NCBI RefSeq assembly: GCF_004102025.1
Contig: NZ_CP025228.1
Span: 2,046,001-2,110,000, forward strand
DNA from: Actinomyces qiguomingii
GTDB lineage: Bacteria; Actinomycetota; Actinomycetes; Actinomycetales; Actinomycetaceae
DNA length: 64,000 nt
Direction: 5' to 3'
The position numbers were made by a program, and so were the translations under genes. The notes below the pieces were generated by a model. The model saw nothing but the letters and a program-made list of their open reading frames with translations. It did no database searches and was not told where the DNA came from. Below are positions 8,204-17,364 of this stretch, one piece after another; position 1 is the stretch's first letter, and every line of letters starts with the position of its first letter.

Positions 8204-10021
8204 TCATCCGCCACGGCGCTTGGTCGTGGCCAACCGCCGCCTGAACTCCAAGTCACTGACAACTATATGGGCCGCCATACGAATGCGATGATAAAAGGTG
8301 TAACGAACCCGCATTCGGAACATCTCTAGCGGTGCGCGCAGGGGCCAAACCTCCGTGGCCCGCGGCAGCATGAAGACTCTCGCGGCGTTCCCGCGGGCAC
8401 CGATTGCCCGAAGTCTAAGCGCGACCTCACGGTACTCTTTCCGCCATGCCTCATCATCTACTCGCTCACCGGCCAGCATGCGGCTCATGCGTCTGTCTTG
8501 AGCCGCGCGCAGCCACCCCTGTCTATAAGTCAACATTCGCGTCATCGACGATGAGCTGGCATGCTCCATAGACACCTTCTCATTCAATTCTTCCTGTTCC
8601 TCCGAGTCCGCCTCCAACTTCGCCCTAGATACTTCGACGCGTCGCCGTAGATCCAGGGCCTCACCGCGCATCTGCACCGGTGAGGGAAGCAGGTCCCGCG
8701 CACGTTCCCTGACTTCCGATGTCACATAGCGCCTGACGTCCGGCAGACGTCGCATCTGTTCAAGCAAACGAACGAGCGTATCGGCAACCTTGAGTCTAGC
8801 AGGCAGCGAAACTTCATCTTCGGGCAGGCGATCGATCGCATCGGCAAGCACCAGCAGCCCACTCATGGCCTGCCGGTATCTGCCTCTTATCCACTGGCAG
8901 GCCGCAACACGCTCAGCGCGTTGGATTCGTTCATCGTTCGTCTGGCCGGAGTACGCAGCCCTCCACATTCTCTCGGCGATGTGATACTCCCCCGCATCCC
9001 AGGCCGAATCCGCGAACTGCAGGTATGTACGCCGGTCCGCCAGCCCCGGATTACTTTTCAGCAGCTCCATCATCCGTCCACACCAACCCAGCCTTGCCAA
9101 CAGCTCGATTGTTGCCGATTCCCGGCTGTACGGCCCAGTCGGCACGAATGGCTCTATCGCTGCTGAGCTGACCGCGGACGCAACACCTGCCGGGGAAGAC
9201 TCGGGCACCGGGCCCCGCCACCATTTATTTGCGAGCCTATTGGCAACCCTGCGCGTAGCGCCACGGACCACCGTGACATCGGCGCCCGCAGACCGCATCG
9301 CCACGATCGCCGGATTACGATATTCGTCCTCTCTTCGCAACTCGGGACTCGTGTGGTCATGAAGGACCCACAACACCGACTTGTTCTTGAATGCAGCCCT
9401 GCCTCGATCGGAGCGCAAATACGGGTCAACATCAAAGTAGTCCAGCCCCGAGTACCCCATTATCACCACCGAATCCACGTCGGCGCGGGCCATGACCTCA
9501 CTCATCGCAGCAGCCACAGATTCATCAAACCCGTTCTCAATATTCGCCAGGGTTATACCGAGGCCCGCCAGTTCGGCTACATCCTCGGCGGCACCATGAA
9601 AATGCAGAATACGATCCGACGCATCACCGAAGCCCAGCGATTCGAGAGACCTCTCAATGGCTTTATCAATATTGGCTGTCACATGCCGCCCACCCTTTGC
9701 GACATGTCGGGCAAAGAAGTCATGCAGATCATTCGGTGTGGCCGCCAGCAAGTCCGACAGCACATACCCCAACCCCTGCACGCCATACATATCCGCAACC
9801 ACACCCAGCACGGTCTCGAAGCGCGGATACCCGCCCGGCATGCCGACTCTCTTGAAGATCTCTGCGATCTCCTCACTTGACACGCCGGTGAAACAGTCAT
9901 CCAAAGCGCGCGTCGTGTAGCCATTTCCCGGTAGAAGCGAGGTCGGGGCATCTACGGATATGCCGGCACCCGCCCACATGACCGTGCTCGCGGGGGGCGC
10001 GAAAGTGATCCTGACTCGCAA
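8204..10021 (-). CDS. SIR2-like domain protein, probable NAD-binding or defence protein
   Basis: The 605-aa protein begins with a SIR2-like nucleotide-binding fold. GAGIS sits at residues 18-22, TANID near 114-118 in place of the usual TTNYD/F, HFHG near 139-142, and MGYSGLDYFDVDPYL near 187-201. These match NAD-cleaving SIR2-like domains of anti-phage proteins rather than classical deacetylases. The C-terminal 300 residues look all-helical with repeated aromatic/Ala patterns, possibly TPR-like (inferred). The start is a TTG with AGGAA about 13 nt upstream; an in-frame TAG lies just before it. The gene lies outside the left repeat of the mobile element and has lower GC than the core genes. 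Confidence 0.75.
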   Translation of the reverse strand: MRVRITFAPPASTVMWAGAGISVDAPTSLLPGNGYTTRALDDCFTGVSSEEIAEIFKRVGMPGGYPRFETVLGVVADMYGVQGLGYVLSDLLAATPNDLHDFFARHVAKGGRHVTANIDKAIERSLESLGFGDASDRILHFHGAAEDVAELAGLGITLANIENGFDESVAAAMSEVMARADVDSVVIMGYSGLDYFDVDPYLRSDRGRAAFKNKSVLWVLHDHTSPELRREDEYRNPAIVAMRSAGADVTVVRGATRRVANRLANKWWRGPVPESSPAGVASAVSSAAIEPFVPTGPYSRESATIELLARLGWCGRMMELLKSNPGLADRRTYLQFADSAWDAGEYHIAERMWRAAYSGQTNDERIQRAERVAACQWIRGRYRQAMSGLLVLADAIDRLPEDEVSLPARLKVADTLVRLLEQMRRLPDVRRYVTSEVRERARDLLPSPVQMRGEALDLRRRVEVSRAKLEADSEEQEELNEKVSMEHASSSSMTRMLTYRQGWLRAAQDRRMSRMLAGERVDDEAWRKEYREVALRLRAIGARGNAARVFMLPRATEVWPLRAPLEMFRMRVRYTFYHRIRMAAHIVVSDLEFRRRLATTKRRGG

Positions 10022-10595
10022 GCAGCGAATCTATTTCCTGCATGACACTACTCCCGCTCTCAACCGCGCCCGCAGGGGCCAACCGCCGACTGTCCGCAGA
10101 CTACCTGGTTCTTCGTGCGATGGGCGCGTTGCGCTCCGAGGTGTTACCGCATTGGCAGGTCTACTGGCCCGGGATCAGCGGAACCGAGTGCAGTCTCTTA
10201 GGCATGGCGGCACTGCCGCGACATTTTGTCCAGGCACAGCACAAACTCCGCCGACGGAACTACGAACCTCCGCGACGTCGGTGTGATCCCAAAGTTTCAC
10301 CCGCGGCCATGAGAACACGGTCCCCGTGGGCAGTACCGCTCGATCTGCCAGACCCCAATGAACATGTGTGGCCCCTCCACCGCAGGCACCCACCGCTGAG
10401 ACTGCTTGACCTGCCGGTCCTCGAAGCTCGCACTGCACTGAGTCCGGCAGGACGGGACCGAGCAGGCGTTGCCGGGCGAGTTCATTCGCCGGGCGTCCGC
10501 GAGCCGCACACCAGTGATCAACACCACACAAAAGACCGCTGGAGCACGAGCCAACCAACGCCCCAGACAACCAAGAGCCCGACGCTGAAGACGCC
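10022..10595. other. Region between SIR2-like gene and left repeat, no convincing gene
   Basis: A plus-strand frame stays open through this stretch, but its translation shows no domain and has an odd Arg/Pro-rich composition. Minus-strand frames look no better. It may be decayed DNA next to the integration site. Confidence 0.45.
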
Positions 10596-10684
10596 CACCC
10601 CGCAGGGTGAGCACGCTTCGTTGGCTGAGACAGCCCCTACGCCGACTTCGCATGGTGCGAGTTCGTATAAGGGTGTCGTGGTGC
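10596..10684 (+). repeat. Left copy of 89-bp direct repeat, attL-like
   Basis: These 89 bases are identical to 31395-31483 in the same orientation, with a constant offset of 20799. The copies diverge right after 10684 (isolated matches only). It marks the left end of the mobile element. Its frame reads TPQGEHASLAET onward in the same phase as the recombinase reads the right copy. Confidence 0.85.
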
Positions 10685-10692
10685 GCCTCGGT

Positions 10693-11151
10693 ATGCTCGA
10701 CACTAACAACTGGGCTCCCCTGTTACGGTACCTGGGGCAGCTTCGGGAGCCGGACGAGGAGGGCGAACAAGACCGCCTGATCGAACCTCTAAGCAACCAG
10801 GACTCCAACGACGCAGACGCCACCATCTCGTCTACCAGTCCCGTCCGCCAAGTCACCCACGCGAAGTACGGCCCTCTACCCGCCCAGACACGTGACGCCA
10901 TCCTCCAGCAAGCAGGCAGCGGCCTCGGCGCTTCGGAGGTGGCTATGCGGTACGGCGTTCACGAGGGCACTGTGCGTGCCATCTGGCGCAAGCCGAACAA
11001 GCGGGAGCGCACAAGAGGCCTGCATCGCTTCACCGAGGAAGACCGGCAGCGGGCTCTGGAGCTACGCGCCGAGGGCAAAACCTTCATCGAGATAGGCCTG
11101 GAGCTGGGCTTCGAGCGAACCACGGTGCGGAAGCACCTAAGAGAGAGCTAG
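10693..11151 (+). CDS. Helix-turn-helix protein, likely detached C-terminal part of the recombinase
   Basis: The 152-aa reading frame carries two HTH-like units: ASEVAMRYGVHEGTVRAIW and FIEIGLELGFERTTVRKHL. Such HTH tails end many actinobacterial recombinase-family proteins. The frame is open leftward through the 89-bp repeat, so it could start at GTG 10681, ATG 10693 or further upstream; no clear ribosome site decides. In an excised circle, this frame would be joined in phase to the serine recombinase encoded at 29482. As a stand-alone gene it could be a small DNA-binding protein. Confidence 0.65.
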   Translation: MLDTNNWAPLLRYLGQLREPDEEGEQDRLIEPLSNQDSNDADATISSTSPVRQVTHAKYGPLPAQTRDAILQQAGSGLGASEVAMRYGVHEGTVRAIWRKPNKRERTRGLHRFTEEDRQRALELRAEGKTFIEIGLELGFERTTVRKHLRES

Positions 11152-11294
11152 GAATCGTGACTACAACTCGCCGATGTTGTTATCAAATTACTGCCGACGA
11201 CGCCACGGGAAAGACGACACCAGCGACACATGATGTACAATAATAAAGGCGTCATACTGAACCACCGAATCACACTAAAGCACAGGAGGATGAC

Positions 11295-13211
11295 ATGAAA
11301 TTAGTGCACGTAGACATTCAACGCTATCGGAGCATCGATGAACCGACACAGTTTGACGTTGAGCCCGACGTGACTGCCCTTGTTGGGAAAAACGAGTCTG
11401 GCAAGACCGCCGTACTCCAGTCTCTATATAAGAGCGACCCAGTGGACAACACTACAGAGTTTGTGTCGGACTTTGATTTCCCATCCCATAAGTCTCGCGA
11501 GTTGGCCAAGGGAGAACCAATCAGAGTGACGGAGCTCACATATGAACTCGACGAGGACGACATTGACGCAGTTGAACAGAAACTTTGTCTAGGGGCGCTT
11601 AAAAGCAAGCGCATCGTCATTATAACCGGATTCCTGTATGACGAGCCTGAGTGGTTGGTCGAGATTGATGAGATGGAGTTACTAAACACTCTTCGGGACA
11701 CTCTCGATTTACCAAGCGTGGATAAGCGAAAAGTCGACGATGCTTCTAATATATCGGAGCTAGCCGCAGCCCTCAGGAATCTAGAGTCATCGATCCCCTC
11801 GGCAGATGCCGCACTTAAGATAATTGACGGATGGCCGGACTGCGACCCCGTTCTCGCGGCGATAGATGTGCTTGCAGAACGGCGACCTAAATTCGTGTAC
11901 TTCGGCGACTACGACGTGATGCCGGGAAAAATCTCCATACCTCAATTGATACAGCGTCGTAGAGACAATAATCTTACCCGAGGGCAAGAAGCGCTGCTAT
12001 CTCTTCTGTCGATCGCTGGAGTCGACCCTGAGGATTTCAGCTCGCCCGAGAGTCACGAACAATTGATCAGACAATTAGAGAACGCATCGAACACGATCAG
12101 TGACGAAGTGTTCGAATATTGGAGCCAAAATACAGAGCTCCAGGTACAGCTGCATATCCTCTCGCGACCTGAGCCAGCCGCGGAACCGCCCCTCGATAAA
12201 GGGCCGCTCCTGCAGATCCGTGTAGAAAACAAACGTCATCGCGTCACAGTTCCGTTCGACGAACGCTCTCGCGGCTTCGTCTGGTTCTTCTCGTTCTTGG
12301 CATACTTCTCGAAGCTCGAAGAAGAGGCGACGCAACCACTTATCCTCCTGCTTGACGAGCCTGGACTAAGCCTTCATGCCACCGCCCAGCATGATTTGCT
12401 ACGGTTTGTCGATGAGCGGCTGGCGTCCCGACACCAGGTGATCTTTACCACGCACTCTCCGTTTATGATCGACCCACATAGTTTCCAACGAGTCCGCACT
12501 GTCGTTGACGAAGTTGCGAGAGGTACAGTAGTTTCTGCTGATGTACTAAGAGCCGACTCCGAATCAGCATTTCCACTACACGCCGCCCTTGGTATTCAGC
12601 TAACGCAGACGCTTTTCGTAGGCCCAAACGTTCTTCTGGTTGAGGGTCCGTCTGACGTGGTCTTTCTTCAGTACCTTTCCGACCAGCTCACCAAAGCGGG
12701 GAAGCCCGGACTGAGCGAAAAATGGGTACTAGTGCCTGGAGGGGGCATAGCTAAGCTCCCTGCATTTTTGGCACTCTTCGGAGCTAACTCAATGAAAGTC
12801 GCCGTGCTCACCGACTCATCCGCAGAGAACGATAAGCTGGTTAATGCGATGCGCAACAACGGTAAGCTATATTCGGTTGGAATCGTGGAAGTTGGCAACG
12901 CGACCGGGGCGATAGAAGCCGATATTGAAGATATCCTTCCCTCGGGGCTCTATCTGAAGCTCATCAATGATGCGTATGCAGGATTGCTTGCAGACAAACC
13001 TCTGACGGTCGATCAGCTACCTAAGGGCGACCGCATCGTGAAGCGAGTGGAAGAAGCGTTTGCCAGCCGCGGTATTAATAACGGACATATCAACCACTAT
13101 TCACCCGCCGGAGCGCTTTTGAGGCAGAAAAGTATGCCGAAGTTGAAAAATGATGAGTTGGCACAGGCTGAGAGGCTGGTGAGCAGCATCAACTCGCTGC
13201 TCGACAACTAG
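11295..13211 (+). CDS. OLD-family ATP-dependent nuclease (AAA ATPase plus TOPRIM)
   Basis: The 638-aa protein starts with an SMC/RecF-type ATPase half: Walker A GKNESGKT at 31-38, LLLDEPGLSLHA near 350, and FTTHSPF near 385. A TOPRIM half begins about residue 445 (VLLVEGPSDVVFL). Such OLD proteins cut DNA and act in phage exclusion. No UvrD-like GajB partner is adjacent, so this looks like a single-gene class 1 OLD rather than Gabija. The usual TOPRIM DxD is here LTDSSAEND, so the second acidic residue is changed. The ATG has an AGGAGG site. GC is clearly below that of the host core genes. Confidence 0.88.
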   Translation: MKLVHVDIQRYRSIDEPTQFDVEPDVTALVGKNESGKTAVLQSLYKSDPVDNTTEFVSDFDFPSHKSRELAKGEPIRVTELTYELDEDDIDAVEQKLCLGALKSKRIVIITGFLYDEPEWLVEIDEMELLNTLRDTLDLPSVDKRKVDDASNISELAAALRNLESSIPSADAALKIIDGWPDCDPVLAAIDVLAERRPKFVYFGDYDVMPGKISIPQLIQRRRDNNLTRGQEALLSLLSIAGVDPEDFSSPESHEQLIRQLENASNTISDEVFEYWSQNTELQVQLHILSRPEPAAEPPLDKGPLLQIRVENKRHRVTVPFDERSRGFVWFFSFLAYFSKLEEEATQPLILLLDEPGLSLHATAQHDLLRFVDERLASRHQVIFTTHSPFMIDPHSFQRVRTVVDEVARGTVVSADVLRADSESAFPLHAALGIQLTQTLFVGPNVLLVEGPSDVVFLQYLSDQLTKAGKPGLSEKWVLVPGGGIAKLPAFLALFGANSMKVAVLTDSSAENDKLVNAMRNNGKLYSVGIVEVGNATGAIEADIEDILPSGLYLKLINDAYAGLLADKPLTVDQLPKGDRIVKRVEEAFASRGINNGHINHYSPAGALLRQKSMPKLKNDELAQAERLVSSINSLLDN

Positions 13212-13299
13212 GTGGGGAGCGCGTGAAGGGTTCCCTGATGCCTCACGTCGATTCCCACCGATGTTCGTGTTCTGTTGCCGCAGCCGTAATAGATCGGTG

Positions 13300-13586
13300 C
13301 ACCCCTCAACCGCGATGCTCCATCAGCTCCCGTGGATCGAGCTCGATCTGTTCGGCGATGCGTTCTAGGCTTTTGAGGGTGAGGTTGCGTTCGCCTCGTT
13401 CGATGCCGCCCATGTAGGTGCGGTGGACTCCCAGGAGGTCGGCGAAGGCCTCTTGGCTCAGGCCTCGCTGGAGACGGTAGGCACGCAGGTTGCGGCCAAC
13501 GGTCTTCTGCAGGTCCCCAACAGCCATGGGCACGAGCCTGGACGCCCGCTACTTGAAAGTCTACAGACTTATGAGTATCATCGACG
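13300..13586. repeat. Left arm of a 287/289-bp inverted repeat
   Basis: This segment is nearly identical to the reverse complement of 18639-18927. It covers the XRE gene and its upstream region. The copies differ at a few bases and by two extra As in the right arm. Together the arms bracket the low-GC 14-18 kb segment. Confidence 0.85.
13306..13527 (-). CDS. XRE-family helix-turn-helix regulator (intact copy)
   Basis: The 73-aa protein is essentially one XRE/Cro HTH domain: NLRAYRLQRGLSQEAFADLLG, then VHRTYMGGIERGERN and LTLKSLERIAEQIELDP. Such small proteins control mobile-element or toxin genes. The ATG at 13527 lies two codons inside a possible GTG start. It is divergent from the DUF6907 gene, sharing an upstream region of about 80 bp. 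A frameshifted inverted copy is at 18698. Confidence 0.88.
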   Translation of the reverse strand: MAVGDLQKTVGRNLRAYRLQRGLSQEAFADLLGVHRTYMGGIERGERNLTLKSLERIAEQIELDPRELMEHRG

Positions 13587-13606
13587 GGCATGGAGAGGCT
13601 CTAGCG

Positions 13607-13933
13607 ATGGGAGCGAAGCCAGCCCTAAATCTCCCAGCGATCAGCTGCCCGGAGTGGTGCACCACAGAGCACCAGCTCCAATCACCAGACGACCTCCTTC
13701 ACGAAGCCACGGCGCTGGTCGTGTCCTGCGTGGAAATCCACCGCAACAAGGAAGCAGGAGAGGTGACTCGCAGCCCTGCGCCCACCGAGCTGACTGTCGT
13801 GCAGTACCAGTACCACGGCGATACCGAGACATGGGTCTACATCGGGGATGGGTTCTCTGGCCTGGACTTAAGTCTCGAGAGTGCCCGCAGGCTGGCAACG
13901 GCACTGAGCGCCTACCTCAACAGCCGTACATGA
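13607..13933 (+). CDS. DUF6907-like small protein
   Basis: The 108-aa protein opens with ISCPEWCTTEHQ, the cysteine/histidine signature of the actinobacterial DUF6907 family. It ends with a LSLESARRLATALSAYL helix. Function unknown; members are common beside XRE regulators. The ATG at 13607 has GGAGAGG eight bases upstream. An upstream ATG at 13571 lacks a ribosome site. Confidence 0.7.
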   Translation: MGAKPALNLPAISCPEWCTTEHQLQSPDDLLHEATALVVSCVEIHRNKEAGEVTRSPAPTELTVVQYQYHGDTETWVYIGDGFSGLDLSLESARRLATALSAYLNSRT

Positions 13934-14263
13934 CCCAGACACCCTGGACCTAGGTTCCGGCAGGGGCCTCTACTCACGATCAACGGGCGACACGCACGTG
14001 TGCCGCCCCTTCCACTAGACAACCGCCAAGGGCCCCTCCGACAGTCTTCCTCTACGCCGCACCGCTAGCAGGCTTCAGCACCTTAGACTCCACTACGCAC
14101 AGACGGCGATCCAAGTCCTCGTAGGGTCGGTGGTCGGCGTCTCACGGCTACCTTCCTCAGAAGACGTCGTGGCTCGGTGCAGCAACCTCCCGGCGGATGG
14201 ATGGAAAGCGTCGTCCTAAGCGCAATTGCCTACAGCGACTCCGCGAGAGACCATTGTGTAGAC
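13934..14263. other. 330-bp gene-free stretch
   Basis: I see no supported gene here. It marks the transition from actinobacterial-type DNA to the lower-GC segment that begins with the stop codon of the 1018-aa gene. Confidence 0.5.
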
Positions 14264-17200
14264 CTAGCGCCGATCGCGCGGAATATACAGCCCAGAGTTA
14301 GACTGATCGAAGGTGCCGCCATGGAGCCGGACCATTTGCTCTGAATCCGAATCTGAATTGCCAGTGGCTGCGCCGCGTTGGGCTTGGTTTGTCGGTGGAA
14401 TCAGATCAAGTTCGCCTTGAAGCTTTTCTTTGACCGTCTCTCTGAGCCTGTCGGACGCCATTACCGTGTCGCGTTTACTCTGAAGTACCTTCATCGCATC
14501 TTCGTCAGCATACTCTCGCAGGAACCTAAGTTCATCAGCATCCATCCCTGCTAGATCAGTCGCGCTCATCCTACCTTTTATGTAGCTATTTGCGGTGTGG
14601 TTGTCGTCGTACCGCAAGACTCTGCCATTCTCATCGACGTCACGACCACCAGAAACTATATCGCCACGGACTGAGCCAGAAATAGATGCGGCCTTGCCAG
14701 ACTTCGTGGCTGCGGCATCCATATATTTACGGACTGCGGCTTTCTCGCGCATAGTCTTAGCATCATCAGTCGCAACATAACCATACCCGTCCTCCTCGAC
14801 TGAAGAACTTAAGTTGGCCAATTTGTGTGCCTGACTAGCCGTCAACAGACCGCCAACTTGCTCAAGCGCCGCCAGTTGCTGGTAATGTGAATACTGCTTA
14901 TCGCCAATCTTTCCAGTACTACCCAGCTCAAACAGATCATCATTCGACAACCCCATATCTCTAACGGATGCGTTAGCCATCTTCATCTGCTCCTGGAAGT
15001 CTGCGTCTTCAGCGTAGGAGCCAGCCATTGCTCGACGATTCCCGAAATCACCCGACCACCTACTGGCATTGAACCTCCGATTCCCCGCAGAAAGCCAATT
15101 TCGGTAGTTCCATTTACCGCCGCGGCCGGTGTATGCACCTCCCCGAATCAGGCCACGCCGTAGCTCCGCCTTCTCGGCGCGGAACTTGCGCAGTTGCGCA
15201 ATGTTGCCTCTCTCTGCGCGCTCCCGCGCCTTGCCACCGAGGTACTTGTTGGCGCTGCCTTGTAGCCGGCCGACCATATTGCTGATGTTGCCCACGTCCA
15301 TGGCTTTCTTGATCACCGTCGGTACCAACAGTAGCGGTAAGAAGCTCAGCACCGCGCCAATGATCTGTACGGTCCACATCATACCGTCCTCTGATGTCGT
15401 ATGCACGGAGTTGATCATATTGGACGCCAGCCTCGCCGCTCCGTACAGGACTCCGATCGTTGGATACAGGAACAGCATCGTCTTGAAGATCTGCCACCAC
15501 TTCTTGAACAGCCCCTCGGTGTTTGGTAGCAGCATCGCCGCGAAGGCCAGTGGCGAAACCACGATCAGCATAATGATGATCGCCTGCCGCGCGCCCAACA
15601 GCACCACAGTCGTCAGGGCGATCAGCACGATAGCGATCAGCCCGGTACTGATCGCACCAACCGCGAACCAAGCCACAGCCGTGGCGCTCAAGATGGAGGC
15701 AGCCAGCACCGTAAACGCGCCACCCGCACCATCGGCGCCACTACTCCAGTAGCCTCCGTTACCTTCGCCAGACGTCGCCGCGCTGATGAAGTTGAACGCC
15801 GCAGACCCGACGAGGTTAGAGACGTCAACCAGCGCTCCACATATATAGAACGAAACATTAATCAACAACACGCAAATCACCAACTTCGGCAGCATCGACT
15901 TGATACCGTAGTTACTTAAGCCAAAACCGGTCAGCTGCGAATAGATAATCACCAAGAACGCGATGACTAGCAAGACGTTGGCGTAGTCGCGCATTATGCG
16001 CCAGTATGACTCTACTGATCCTTCGGCGCCATTACCAAGGTAGGTAGCCGGGAACTCAAGCCAGTTGTTGAGGTAGCCCTTGGCATCGTCAGCGATGCCA
16101 GCCAGGAAGTTCACCACCGGACAGACGATCCACCCGATGCCATCAATGTTGCAGGTCTTTTCGCCAGCTTCGGCGTCGTTGGCAGCATCAAGGTCTATGT
16201 TCTTGGTAGCGTCTGTTGTGGTGCCCTCTCCAGGCTTGAGAACATCGTTTGGGTGTTTTTCAATCCAGTTGCGCCACGCGCTGGCCAGACTGTCGTCGGT
16301 GGCCAGGGCCTTGGCCATATCGGCGCAGTCCACTGTGCCGCCCGGCCCAGACCACATCGAGTTGATATGCGCCATCGACGCGCTGCTATATATCGGCGTG
16401 GTGGTACCCGAGAAGGTTGCACTAGAAAGAGTGTCGGTTGTCGACACCACAGCGAACAACGCCGTCTCCTTAGGCGAGGTGGCGGAACTATAGAAAGGGA
16501 TATCGTAGAAGTAGAGTGAGCTGTCGCCAGACAGCGTCACGCCAAGCTTACTGGAGAAACTCGAGTAGTCGGATGTCGGCACCGGCTTGCCAGTACCAAT
16601 GTGAGCAGCATAGGTGGCGCGATCGGACTCAGCGATGCGCTGGGTGATACAGATCTTTGAGGTGTTGAGCGCGGTCAGGTAGGCGTAGTACTTCATCTCG
16701 TTGCTCAGCGCGGGCTCCCGGCCGCCATTGAGCGCGGCGACCGCTTTGGTGAAGTTAGCCTGCCGATCGGCGCCGTCAGCGGTAACGCCGGTGCATGCTT
16801 TGATCGCGTCCTGCTTGAATATTCCCCAAGTTCCAGCGCCCAGACACTGCACGTACTCGCCATTCATCTTGCGGAGGAAGTCCGCGTACTTGTTGCTGGC
16901 GGTGCTGCGCAGGTCGATCATGTTCTTCATGATGTTGGCGCAGGTCATCTTGTTTCGCGGCCAGACGTAAGTGTCGGTGTATTTGTTGGTGCCAAACCAC
17001 GTGTAGTGCTGGTGTTGCGTGCCAAACAGTGTCCGGCTCGGCCACTCAGATCCATCACTCTCGCCCTGGCTCGGTGCCTTGTTTTGGTCGCCGATGAAGA
17101 CACTGCGCATATTGTTGCTGATGCAACTGTCGGAAGTACTGGCATCGCTCCCGCCGTTGCGAGATAGCAGCGCCTGGTAGTACGAGTAGAACTGAACGTA

Positions 17201-17314
17201 GTCCTTGATGCTGTCGCCATAGGCAGCATCAGCAGGCTGCGGCATCAATGCGCTTAATACCGTCGCCAACGACAAGGCGGCCACCACTATGAATTTGGTT
17301 TTGATTTTAAACAT
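14264..17314 (-). CDS. Polytopic VirB6/TrbL-like secretion protein of Saccharibacteria type
   Basis: The ~1016-aa protein has a signal peptide (FIVVAALSLATVLSALM, cut near ADA-A). A cysteine-bearing exported domain follows (about 35-385), then the motif CNIDGIGWIVCPVVNFLAG, then six or more membrane helices between about 440 and 700. A long charged cytoplasmic tail completes it (RERAERGNIAQLRKFRAEKAELRR and beyond). The stretch SQLTGFGLSNYGIKSMLPKL followed by VICVLLINVSFYICGALVD is, in my knowledge, a hallmark of Patescibacteria/Saccharibacteria VirB6-like T4SS or pilus proteins. GC is about 50-57% in the lines I counted, well below host genes. GTG 17320 is an alternative start; the start codon lies in a 14-bp hairpin. 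Confidence 0.8.
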   Translation of the reverse strand: MFKIKTKFIVVAALSLATVLSALMPQPADAAYGDSIKDYVQFYSYYQALLSRNGGSDASTSDSCISNNMRSVFIGDQNKAPSQGESDGSEWPSRTLFGTQHQHYTWFGTNKYTDTYVWPRNKMTCANIMKNMIDLRSTASNKYADFLRKMNGEYVQCLGAGTWGIFKQDAIKACTGVTADGADRQANFTKAVAALNGGREPALSNEMKYYAYLTALNTSKICITQRIAESDRATYAAHIGTGKPVPTSDYSSFSSKLGVTLSGDSSLYFYDIPFYSSATSPKETALFAVVSTTDTLSSATFSGTTTPIYSSASMAHINSMWSGPGGTVDCADMAKALATDDSLASAWRNWIEKHPNDVLKPGEGTTTDATKNIDLDAANDAEAGEKTCNIDGIGWIVCPVVNFLAGIADDAKGYLNNWLEFPATYLGNGAEGSVESYWRIMRDYANVLLVIAFLVIIYSQLTGFGLSNYGIKSMLPKLVICVLLINVSFYICGALVDVSNLVGSAAFNFISAATSGEGNGGYWSSGADGAGGAFTVLAASILSATAVAWFAVGAISTGLIAIVLIALTTVVLLGARQAIIIMLIVVSPLAFAAMLLPNTEGLFKKWWQIFKTMLFLYPTIGVLYGAARLASNMINSVHTTSEDGMMWTVQIIGAVLSFLPLLLVPTVIKKAMDVGNISNMVGRLQGSANKYLGGKARERAERGNIAQLRKFRAEKAELRRGLIRGGAYTGRGGKWNYRNWLSAGNRRFNASRWSGDFGNRRAMAGSYAEDADFQEQMKMANASVRDMGLSNDDLFELGSTGKIGDKQYSHYQQLAALEQVGGLLTASQAHKLANLSSSVEEDGYGYVATDDAKTMREKAAVRKYMDAAATKSGKAASISGSVRGDIVSGGRDVDENGRVLRYDDNHTANSYIKGRMSATDLAGMDADELRFLREYADEDAMKVLQSKRDTVMASDRLRETVKEKLQGELDLIPPTNQAQRGAATGNSDSDSEQMVRLHGGTFDQSNSGLYIPRDRR

Positions 17315-17349
17315 AGCCACTTCTATTTAACATCAAAGTGGCTATGTTT
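17309..17349 (-). promoter_or_regulatory. 14-bp perfect hairpin covering the start codon of the 1018-aa gene
   Basis: On the minus strand, AAACATAGCCACTT's complement arms (17309-17322 and 17336-17349) form a perfect 14-bp stem with a 13-nt loop. The downstream arm contains the GTG and ATG start codons of the large membrane protein, so the folded RNA would hide the start. No U-run follows, which argues against a simple terminator for the lipoprotein gene upstream. Confidence 0.55.
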
Positions 17350-17364
17350 GCAAGCAGTTGTTGA

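Noticed and set aside
10042..10595. Upstream part of the frame that continues into the HTH region
   Set aside because: The translation before the repeat lacks any motif and looks unselected; only the part after the repeat is convincing.
11295..13211. Gabija system
   Set aside because: The GajA-like protein has no adjacent UvrD-type helicase; the next genes are an XRE regulator and a DUF6907 protein.
17309..17349. Hairpin as a terminator of the lipoprotein gene
   Set aside because: No U-run follows the stem on the minus strand and it overlaps the next start codon, so translational control fits better.
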